A DNA stretch of 6,281 nucleotides from NCBI GenBank assembly GCA_027039465.1, contig JALWEA010000645.1, positions 1-6,281 on the forward strand, given 5' to 3'. A program made the translations under genes and the position numbers. This DNA is from Calditrichia bacterium (GTDB lineage Bacteria > Calditrichota > Calditrichia > Calditrichales > Calditrichaceae). This document shows positions 1 through 5,542 of this stretch, piece by piece. The notes under the pieces are model-generated. The model made no database searches, was not told the origin of the DNA, and saw only the letters and a program-made list of their open reading frames with translations. Each line of letters opens with the position of its first letter. The stretch's first letter is position 1.

Positions 1-612
1 ATTGCCAACGGCGCCGAGCCCTGGAAAATCCCGAATGTCGATGATATCCCGGAAATTGAAGTTGAATACGCTACCGATCCTGAAAATTACCTGCCGTACA
101 AACGCGATCCGGAAACACTAGCACGTAAAATGGCCTTACCGGGAACGCCTGGTTTTGAACATCATATCGGTGGTTTGGAAAAAGACGACACCGGCGATGT
201 TTCTTACGATCCGGATAATCATGATCGAATGGTACGGTTGCGTGCCGAAAAAATCGAACGTATTAATAAATTCCTGGAATATCCGGAAATTAACGGTGAC
301 CCGGAGGGCGATTTACTGATTGTTAGCTGGGGAAGTACTTACGGAACCGTTTTTGCCGCTATCGAGGATATAAGAAAAAGAGGCAAAAAGGTTTCCTGGA
401 TGCATTTGCGCTGGATTCTTCCTTTACCGCCGACACTTGAAAAATATATTCATAATTTTAAGAAAGTGTTGGTCCCGGAAATCAATCTCGGGCAGCTTTC
501 CAAAGTGCTCAGAGAAAAATATTTGGTTGATGTGCAAGGCTTTAATCGTGTGCGCGGGTTACCGTTAAATACCCATGAACTGATTGATGCCATTGAAAAG
601 ATTTTGGACTAA
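1..612 (+). CDS. korA: 2-oxoacid:ferredoxin oxidoreductase, alpha subunit (C-terminal part; 5' end outside window)
   Basis: This is the last 203 residues of the alpha subunit of a 2-oxoglutarate (2-oxoacid):ferredoxin oxidoreductase, a cytoplasmic CoA-dependent enzyme linking 2-oxoglutarate and succinyl-CoA with ferredoxin. The frame is open from base 1, so the ATG at 130 is internal and not the start. Visible landmarks are a stretch reading PGFEHHIGGLEKDDTG followed by SYDPDNHDRM, typical of KorA-type subunits. Then comes a C-terminal domain (from about base 310) starting LLIVSWGSTYGT and ending in the VPEINLGQLSKVLR and FNRVRGLPL stretches usual for the family. It stops with TAA at 610-612, 24 bp before korB, which encodes its partner. 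Many relatives carry a fused gamma domain at the N-terminus, but that part is outside the window. The exact 2-oxoacid cannot be fixed from sequence alone; 2-oxoglutarate is the best guess. Confidence 0.93.
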   Translation: MANGAEPWKIPNVDDIPEIEVEYATDPENYLPYKRDPETLARKMALPGTPGFEHHIGGLEKDDTGDVSYDPDNHDRMVRLRAEKIERINKFLEYPEINGDPEGDLLIVSWGSTYGTVFAAIEDIRKRGKKVSWMHLRWILPLPPTLEKYIHNFKKVLVPEINLGQLSKVLREKYLVDVQGFNRVRGLPLNTHELIDAIEKILD

Positions 613-620
613 AACTCTAA

Positions 621-626
621 AAGGAG
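621..626 (+). promoter_or_regulatory. Ribosome binding site of korB
   Basis: AAGGAG lies 10 nt before the ATG at 637. An in-frame TGA at 631-633 rules out any start further upstream, so the site and the stop together fix the korB start. Confidence 0.75.
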
Positions 627-636
627 TGTTTGAATA

Positions 637-1677
637 ATGAGTGAAGAAAATAAAGTAAACGCAGGACAAGTGCAGCTTACCCCGGCGGATTTTACTTCCA
701 AGTCCGAACCCAGATGGTGTCCGGGCTGCGGGGATTATGCCATTCTTGCCGCTATGAAAAAAGTATTGCCGCAGTTGGGAGTTCCCAAAGAGAAGATTGT
801 CTTTGTCTCCGGTATCGGTTGCTCGAGTCGTTTTCCGTATTATGTGGATACCTTTGGTATTCACAGTATTCACGGCCGTGCTCCTACGGTAGCTTCCGGA
901 ATTAAATTAGCCAATCCGGATTTAAAGGTATTTGTGATTACCGGTGACGGTGACGGTTTGAGTATCGGTGGAAATCATTTCATCCACATGTGCCGTAGAA
1001 ATATTGATTTGACGGTCGTACTATTCAACAATGGTATTTACGGATTGACCAAGGGACAATATGCGCCCACATCGCGTAAGGGACAGATAACAAAATCTTC
1101 TCCTTATGGAACCATCGAAGATCCGTTTAACCCTATTTTGATGGCGTTGGCCTCCGGAGCAACCTTTGTGGCCAGAACCATTGATCGCAATCCCAAACAT
1201 TTGGCGGACACGCTTTACCGTGCTTCAATGCATAAGGGCGTCTCTTTTGTAGAGGTTTATCAGAATTGCGTGATTTTTAATGACGGCGCTTATTCCGAAT
1301 TTTTTAAACCGGATACGAAAGAAGAACGAACCGTTTATATGGAACACGGTAAACCTTATGTATTCGGCAAAAACAAAGATAAATATTTGAAATGGGTTAA
1401 GGATCATTTTGAAGTGGCGCCCTATAGCGGTGAAAATGATGAAGGCATTATTTTACATGATGAAAATTCCATTAATCCGACTTATGAATTCAGTTTAGCC
1501 AGTATGTCGCTTTCGCCCGACTATCCGACGCCGTTTGGCGTGTTCAGAGATGTGGAAAAAGAAACTTATGAAGATCTTTTACTGGATCAGATCAAGAAAG
1601 TCAAAGAAATGAAGGGTGAAGGCACACTGGAAAAGCTATGGGATGCGGGCAACACTTTTTACATTAATGAGGACTGA
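637..1677 (+). CDS. korB: 2-oxoacid:ferredoxin oxidoreductase, beta subunit (TPP- and Fe-S-binding)
   Basis: This complete 346-residue protein is the thiamine-diphosphate subunit that pairs with KorA in 2-oxoacid:ferredoxin oxidoreductase. The TPP/Mg motif is visible as GDGDGLSIGGNH (residues 103-114), followed by NNGIYGLTKGQ (131-141). Four cysteines match the known [4Fe-4S] ligand pattern of this family: C28 and C31 in WCPGCG, C62 in GIGCSSR, and C211 in YQNCVIFNDGA. The cluster would pass electrons from the TPP intermediate to ferredoxin. The length is normal for the longer KorB type, with a C-terminal tail of about 100 residues after the core. It follows korA by 24 bp, indicating one operon and a stoichiometric complex. 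In the cell it could serve the oxidative TCA cycle or, in reverse, reductive carboxylation; the window cannot decide between them. 2-oxoglutarate is the likely substrate, but a pyruvate or branched-chain acid role is not formally excluded. Confidence 0.95.
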   Translation: MSEENKVNAGQVQLTPADFTSKSEPRWCPGCGDYAILAAMKKVLPQLGVPKEKIVFVSGIGCSSRFPYYVDTFGIHSIHGRAPTVASGIKLANPDLKVFVITGDGDGLSIGGNHFIHMCRRNIDLTVVLFNNGIYGLTKGQYAPTSRKGQITKSSPYGTIEDPFNPILMALASGATFVARTIDRNPKHLADTLYRASMHKGVSFVEVYQNCVIFNDGAYSEFFKPDTKEERTVYMEHGKPYVFGKNKDKYLKWVKDHFEVAPYSGENDEGIILHDENSINPTYEFSLASMSLSPDYPTPFGVFRDVEKETYEDLLLDQIKKVKEMKGEGTLEKLWDAGNTFYINED

Positions 1678-1768
1678 TCGATTCCTTTGCTTTGGGAGCT
1701 AAAAATTAATAAATCGGCTGTCGTTTCCGAGAATCAGAATTTAGTAAAAAGGTAGAGTGGGCTGATTA
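1678..1768. other. Intergenic gap between korB and the HD-GYP gene
   Basis: This 91 bp stretch is AT-rich in its middle and has no strong hairpin with a T-run, so I see no terminator for korAB. I could not identify a convincing promoter. The Shine-Dalgarno signal for the next gene is weak: AAGG at 1749-1752 is too far away (16 nt), and GTGG at 1757-1760 is only a partial match. The following gene may be read through from korAB or have its own unrecognised promoter. Confidence 0.4.
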
Positions 1769-2731
1769 ATGATAAATGACACGCCGATTGTTTTAATTGT
1801 TGATGACCAAAGCGAAAATCGGGAAACGATCAAAGATATCCTTGCGGACACGGGCTTTGATTTGCGTGAGGCTGAAAACGGTCAAAAAGCATTGAGGTTG
1901 ATCGAAGAAGAAATTCCGGATCTTATTTTGTTGGATGCCATGATGCCCGTAATGGATGGCTTTGAGTTGGCACGCCATATTCGGGCCAACGCGCAGACTA
2001 AGCTGATCCCGATCATTATGATTACTGCTTTGGATAGTCCTCAAGATCGTATTAAAGGTCTGGAAGCCGGAGTTGATGACTTCGTTTCCAGGCCTTTTAG
2101 TATTTTTGAGCTGCGTGCAAGGATTAAAAATCTTTTACGATTGCGTGAATCATTGGCCGAACTTGAAAATGCCGAGCAGGTGATTTTTAGTTTGGCTAAA
2201 GCCGTGGAAGCGAAAGATAGCTATACGGAAAATCATTGCAATCGTTTAGCAAGTCTTGCCGAGTCATTGGGTGAATTTTTAGGGCTTGGTGAAAATGATA
2301 AGTTGATTTTACGGCGCGGTGGCATTCTGCACGATATCGGTAAGATAGCCATTAGCGATCAAATTTTATTAAAGCCCGGACGGTTGACCGAGCAGGAATT
2401 TGAAGTGATTAAAAAGCATCCTGTTATCGGAACGGAAATTTGCGCGCCGCTAAAAACCTTGCGGCCGGTGTTGCCTGTAATCAAGCATCATCATGAGCGT
2501 TTTAACGGGAGCGGCTATCCGGACGGACTGGCCGGAGAAAACATTCCGCTCCATGCCCGAATAGTGGGGTTGGTGGATTGTTATGATTCTTTGACCACCC
2601 ATCGACCTTATCGTCCGGCTTTATCTCCCGAAGCAGCATTGGCAATTTGTGAAGAGGAAACAAAACGGGGGCTTTGGGACCCGGAATTGTTTAAATCGCT
2701 AAAAGCTCTGTTGAAAGAAAAGTATTCCTGA
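1769..2731 (+). CDS. Response regulator with C-terminal HD-GYP domain (probable cyclic di-GMP phosphodiesterase)
   Basis: This 320-residue two-domain cytoplasmic protein has an N-terminal receiver (REC) domain (about 5-122), then a short helical linker rich in Leu/Arg/Glu, then an HD-GYP domain (about 138-300). The REC domain has the acidic pair D12/D13, phosphoacceptor D56 in LLDAMMPVMDG, and switch T86. The normally invariant lysine is replaced by R108 (VSRPF). The HD-GYP domain shows H156 in YTENH, H188-D189 in GILHDIGKI, H217 in KKHP, H241-H242-E243, G249-Y250-P251 in NGSGYP, and D270 in VDCYDSLTTHRPYR. This is the set expected of a metal-dependent enzyme that hydrolyses cyclic di-GMP, so I infer catalysis controlled by phosphorylation. 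No DNA-binding domain is present. The start is well fixed: an in-frame TGA sits at 1763-1765 and the REC fold begins at once. No cognate histidine kinase is in the window, and its link to korAB is unknown. Confidence 0.92.
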   Translation: MINDTPIVLIVDDQSENRETIKDILADTGFDLREAENGQKALRLIEEEIPDLILLDAMMPVMDGFELARHIRANAQTKLIPIIMITALDSPQDRIKGLEAGVDDFVSRPFSIFELRARIKNLLRLRESLAELENAEQVIFSLAKAVEAKDSYTENHCNRLASLAESLGEFLGLGENDKLILRRGGILHDIGKIAISDQILLKPGRLTEQEFEVIKKHPVIGTEICAPLKTLRPVLPVIKHHHERFNGSGYPDGLAGENIPLHARIVGLVDCYDSLTTHRPYRPALSPEAALAICEEETKRGLWDPELFKSLKALLKEKYS

Positions 2732-2745
2732 AAAATTACCTTCGT

Positions 2746-2773
2746 TTTGGGACTGATTGCTATCAGTCCCAAA
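2746..2773 (+). terminator. Hairpin 1: perfect 12 bp stem, 4-nt loop, at the 3' end of the HD-GYP gene
   Basis: The arm TTTGGGACTGAT (2746-2757) is exactly complementary to ATCAGTCCCAAA (2762-2773) around the loop TGCT. It starts 14 nt after the HD-GYP stop codon. The following bases are AAACCAAACG rather than a T-run, so it is not a textbook intrinsic terminator on the plus strand. A role in transcript 3'-end formation or protection is inferred from position. The structure itself is certain from the sequence. Confidence 0.6.
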
Positions 2774-2804
2774 CCAAACGTCATCTGACTGATAGCAATC
2801 AGTC
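2751..2804. repeat. 18-nt inverted repeat pair with 18-nt spacer (shared hairpin core)
   Basis: GACTGATTGCTATCAGTC at 2751-2768 is the exact reverse complement of GACTGATAGCAATCAGTC at 2787-2804. Because each copy is itself a palindrome apart from its 4-nt centre, the orientation is set only by the centre (TGCT versus AGCA). The copies sit in the two hairpins between the convergent HD-GYP and trpA genes. Each reads GACTGATTGCTATCAGTC in the sense direction of the gene it follows. The pair could also fold as one long hairpin. Confidence 0.85.
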
Positions 2805-2810
2805 AGATGA
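2781..2810 (-). terminator. Hairpin 2: perfect 13 bp stem, 4-nt loop, at the 3' end of trpA
   Basis: The arm TCATCTGACTGAT (2781-2793) pairs exactly with ATCAGTCAGATGA (2798-2810) around AGCA (TGCT on the minus strand). It begins 14 nt beyond the trpA stop. On the minus strand it is followed by CGTTTGGTTT, a modest T-rich stretch, which makes it a somewhat better terminator candidate for the trp genes than hairpin 1 is for the plus strand. Function is inferred from position and structure. Confidence 0.62.
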
Positions 2811-2824
2811 TCCCAACTTAAATA

Positions 2825-3625
2825 TCAACCCGTCTCCGGTCCGTACCGAATACGATGCACGAATTCCTTAACTTTTTCATCAATTTCCTGTTGCCTAATA
2901 TTTTCAATTGTTTTGATAAAGGCCGAGCCGACAATGCAACCTGCGGAAAAGCCGGAATAATAGTTGAAATCTTCTGCAGATTTAATTCCAAAACCGACTA
3001 AAAAAGGATTGTTAAGATGTTCTCTCAGTGTGCTGAGAAAAGATTCTATTCCGTTTGATGTGTGGCTGTCTTTTCCCGTGACCCCGGTGTAAGCCGTGCA
3101 ATAAACAAATGCCTTGCTATGTTGATCAATTTGTTTAATACGTTCCAAAGGTGTATTGGGAGCAATTAGGTGAATTAAATCCAAATCATATTGGTTTAGA
3201 AGATCGGTGAATCTGGTGCTTTCCTCCGGCGGCCAATCCGGCAAAATCAAGCCGTCAACTCCGGCTTCGGCACATCGGGCAAAAAACGGCTCAAAGCCTG
3301 TTTGGAAAACCGGATTGACATAACCCATTAGAATAATGGGTATGGAACTTTGGTTTCGAACAGTTTTTACCATATTCAAAATACGATTAATGGTCATTCC
3401 TTTTTGAAGTGCAATATCGGAAGCTTTTTGAATGACCGGCCCGTCCGCAATCGGATCGGAAAAAGGCATACCTAATTCAATAAAATCAACGCCTGCTTTG
3501 TCGCAGGCCAGAATAATATCGACGGTCAGCTCCGGATCCGGAAAACCGGCGGTTACAAACAGGGAAAGCAGTTTTTTCCCGCTGCGAATGCTTTGTCCAA
3601 TGCGTTGCCTTAATCTTTGACTCAC
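2825..3625 (-). CDS. trpA: Tryptophan synthase alpha chain
   Basis: This 266-residue TIM-barrel protein has the family's usual length. It cleaves indole-3-glycerol phosphate to indole and glyceraldehyde 3-phosphate, and passes indole through the alpha-beta tunnel to TrpB. The two catalytic acids are visible: E50 in FIELGMPFSDP and D61 in IADGP. Other family landmarks are MGYVNP (100-105), LPDWPPEE (128-135, usually LPDLPPEE), the loop-6 GVTG with T183, and the phosphate-binding segments VGFGI and VGSAFIK. The start is a GTG that overlaps the trpB stop in the sequence GTGA, with AGGA placed 8 nt upstream inside trpB, so translation is probably coupled to trpB. The gene is last in the trp cluster and is followed after 14 nt by a strong hairpin. 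Confidence 0.97.
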   Translation of the reverse strand: MSQRLRQRIGQSIRSGKKLLSLFVTAGFPDPELTVDIILACDKAGVDFIELGMPFSDPIADGPVIQKASDIALQKGMTINRILNMVKTVRNQSSIPIILMGYVNPVFQTGFEPFFARCAEAGVDGLILPDWPPEESTRFTDLLNQYDLDLIHLIAPNTPLERIKQIDQHSKAFVYCTAYTGVTGKDSHTSNGIESFLSTLREHLNNPFLVGFGIKSAEDFNYYSGFSAGCIVGSAFIKTIENIRQQEIDEKVKEFVHRIRYGPETG

Positions 3626-4869
3626 AATGTATTTCCTATGCGTATGGTTTTTAAAACTTGTTCAAAATCATTCAGATGTCGAATGTACGTATCCATATCT
3701 TTGTCCCCGCGGCCGCTTAAATTAACGACTACCGTTTGCTGTTCAGTGGTACGTGGCATCAGTTCCTCAAGGTAGGCCAGGGCATGGGCGCTTTCCAGGG
3801 CGGGAATAATTCCTTCCAAGCGGGTTAACACATAGGCCGCCCAAAGCGCCTGTCGGTCGGTTACGGAATGATACGAGGCGCGTTTGCTCTCCATTAAAAA
3901 ACTATGTTCCGCGCCAACCCCGGGATAATCCAGTCCGGCTGAAATTGAATACGGTAAACGTATTTGCCCGTTTTCATCTTGTAATAAATATGTGAGCATC
4001 CCATGGAAAATACCCGGACGCCCCGCCGTTAAAGAAGCCGCATGTTGACCGGACGACAACCCCAAGCCTTCCGCTTCCACACCGATTAATTTGACATTTT
4101 CATAAGGCAGAAACGGGTAAAATAATCCCATGGCATTACTGCCGCCGCCCACGCAAGCCACCAAATAGTCCGGTAAGCTTATTTGTTTTGAGCGGATTTG
4201 TTCAAGAACTTCCTTGCCGATAATGCTTTGAAAATCACGCACCATCATGGGAAAAGGATGCGGCCCAACCACCGATCCGATAATGTAGTGCGTTGTTTTG
4301 ACGTTTGTCAGCCAATCACGTAGTGCCTCATTGGTGGCATCTTTAAGGGTTTTGGTACCCGTGTGTACGGCACGAACTTCCGCCCCTAACATTTTCATGC
4401 GCATCACATTGGGTTGTTGACGGGCCATGTCTTCTTCACCCATGTAAATACAGCATTGTAAACCGTATTTTGCGGCAACGGTTGCCGTAGCCACTCCGTG
4501 TTGACCCGCTCCGGTTTCGGCAATAATCCGCTTTTTGCCCATGCGTTTGGCTAAAAGGATTTGCCCGATTGTGTTGTTTATTTTGTGCGCCCCCGTGTGA
4601 GCCAAGTCTTCGCGTTTTAAATAGATTTTTGCGCGACCGTAATGGGAAGTTAAATTACGGGCAAAGTACAACGGAGTCGGACGCCCGGCATAATCGCTTA
4701 ATTCGGCCAGTAATTCCGATTGAAATTGCGGATCGTCTTTGAACATTAAATAAGCGTGGTGAAGCTCATTCAAGGCAGGACGCAAAACTTCGGGAATAAA
4801 TTGTCCGCCAAAACGGCCAAAATAACCTCGGGCATCCGGCCATTCCTTTGATTGCCTTTTTATCATCAT
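3622..4869 (-). CDS. trpB: Tryptophan synthase beta chain
   Basis: This is the PLP-dependent subunit that condenses indole with L-serine to give L-tryptophan, working as a complex with TrpA. The 415-residue protein is of the standard TrpB1 type. The PLP lysine is K96 in HTGAHKINN, the catalytic glutamate is E118 in AETGAGQHG, the phosphate-binding loop is GGGSNA (241-246), and S385 sits in NLSGRGDKD near the cofactor ring. The N-terminal YFGRFGGQFIPE stretch is also classic. It is slightly longer than the usual roughly 400 residues because of a tail of 24 residues after the GDKD motif. Two adjacent ATG codons (4869 and 4866) are possible starts; the second has the better spacing (9 nt) from the AAGGA site. 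It lies 31 nt after trpF and overlaps trpA by 4 nt, in one operon. Confidence 0.97.
   Translation of the reverse strand: MMIKRQSKEWPDARGYFGRFGGQFIPEVLRPALNELHHAYLMFKDDPQFQSELLAELSDYAGRPTPLYFARNLTSHYGRAKIYLKREDLAHTGAHKINNTIGQILLAKRMGKKRIIAETGAGQHGVATATVAAKYGLQCCIYMGEEDMARQQPNVMRMKMLGAEVRAVHTGTKTLKDATNEALRDWLTNVKTTHYIIGSVVGPHPFPMMVRDFQSIIGKEVLEQIRSKQISLPDYLVACVGGGSNAMGLFYPFLPYENVKLIGVEAEGLGLSSGQHAASLTAGRPGIFHGMLTYLLQDENGQIRLPYSISAGLDYPGVGAEHSFLMESKRASYHSVTDRQALWAAYVLTRLEGIIPALESAHALAYLEELMPRTTEQQTVVVNLSGRGDKDMDTYIRHLNDFEQVLKTIRIGNTL
3634..3637 (-). promoter_or_regulatory. Ribosome binding site of trpA inside the end of trpB
   Basis: AGGA on the minus strand lies 8 nt before the GTG at 3625-3623. 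It supports GTG as the real start and the 4-nt overlap with trpB. Confidence 0.65.
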
Positions 4870-4875
4870 GAGGTG

Positions 4876-4880
4876 TCCTT
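4876..4880 (-). promoter_or_regulatory. Ribosome binding site of trpB
   Basis: AAGGA on the minus strand sits in the 31-nt trpF-trpB gap, 6 nt before the first ATG and 9 nt before the second. It supports the start region but does not decide between the two codons. Confidence 0.65.
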
Positions 4881-4900
4881 ATTGATTCCAGATTTCTTTG

Positions 4901-5542
4901 TTAATATTTCGAAGATAATTGTCTTAAATTGTAACGCATTACCGCTTTTTGTAAAGCTAATGTTTTTTGCAAATCTTTTCTTCCGGGGGAATGCTCTGAT
5001 CCGCTGGCAACATCAATTATGGCCGGTCCAACGATTTCCAATGCTTGTTCGATATTCCCCGGAGTAATGCCTCCGGCCAAAGCCAGCTTTGTCTTTGGAA
5101 CGGAAGACGTTAATCCGTCCCAATCGAGAGAAGAACCGGTACCTCCGAATTCATCGGGGTGGAATGCATCTAACAGGACGTATTGTTCGCCTTTATCCCG
5201 ATATTCAAAACATTCGCCCTTTTTTAAGCGGTACGCGGCAATAACCTGCACGGGAAGCTTTGTAAAATCATCAAAATCTTGAGGATCATAAATTTGCAAC
5301 CATTTTACGCCAGTAGCCTTAACCGCCATCAAACATTCTTCCAATGTTGGACGAACTAAAATACCAACCGTGTGTACTGCAGCAGGCAAATTTTCAATAA
5401 TTTGTCGGGCATGTTCGGGTGCAATGTAGCGCTTACTTGCCGGGTAGAAGTTAAATCCTAAAAACGGCACGCCTAATTCGGTGATTTGCACGGCATCGCG
5501 CAAGGCGGTAATACCGCAAATTTTAAGCCGTACGAATGCCAT
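4901..5542 (-). CDS. trpF: Phosphoribosylanthranilate isomerase
   Basis: This enzyme converts N-(5-phosphoribosyl)anthranilate to the carboxyphenylamino-deoxyribulose phosphate used by TrpC. The protein has 213 residues, close to the family norm, and a single-domain TIM barrel is expected. The catalytic cysteine is C9 in LKICGIT and the catalytic aspartate is D125 in VLLDAF, followed by GGTGSSLDW (133-141). The phosphate-binding region reads LAGGITPGNI and IDVASGSEHSPGRKD, slightly off the usual DVSSGVE. The segment normally reading VQLHG is LQIYD (82-86), a visible deviation. The ATG at 5542 overlaps the end of trpC by 20 nt and has AAAGG 6 nt upstream, so translational coupling is likely. 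It is a separate gene here, not fused to trpC as in enteric bacteria. Confidence 0.95.
   Translation of the reverse strand: MAFVRLKICGITALRDAVQITELGVPFLGFNFYPASKRYIAPEHARQIIENLPAAVHTVGILVRPTLEECLMAVKATGVKWLQIYDPQDFDDFTKLPVQVIAAYRLKKGECFEYRDKGEQYVLLDAFHPDEFGGTGSSLDWDGLTSSVPKTKLALAGGITPGNIEQALEIVGPAIIDVASGSEHSPGRKDLQKTLALQKAVMRYNLRQLSSKY

Noticed and set aside
130..132. ATG at 130 as the start of a 160-residue protein
   Set aside because: The same frame is open to base 1 and encodes recognisable KorA sequence before the ATG, so this methionine is internal.
1672..1678. A third copy of the GACTGAT hairpin half-site at the end of korB
   Set aside because: Only 7 bases match, there is no downstream ATCAGTC partner, and the bases are the end of the korB coding sequence and its stop codon; probably chance.
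1713..1731. TCGG...CCGA dyad between korB and the HD-GYP gene as a terminator
   Set aside because: The stem is only 4 bp with a long loop and no T-run, which is too weak to call.
2732..2824. The inverted repeats as ends of an insertion sequence or as a CRISPR array
   Set aside because: Only an 18-nt spacer lies between the two copies, no transposase or cas gene is present, and there are just two units, so hairpin elements fit better.
4852..5282. Plus-strand open frames across trpF and the trpF-trpB gap (and similar frames opposite trpA and trpC)
   Set aside because: They lie antisense to genes with clear catalytic motifs, resemble no family I recognise, and lack convincing ribosome binding sites.
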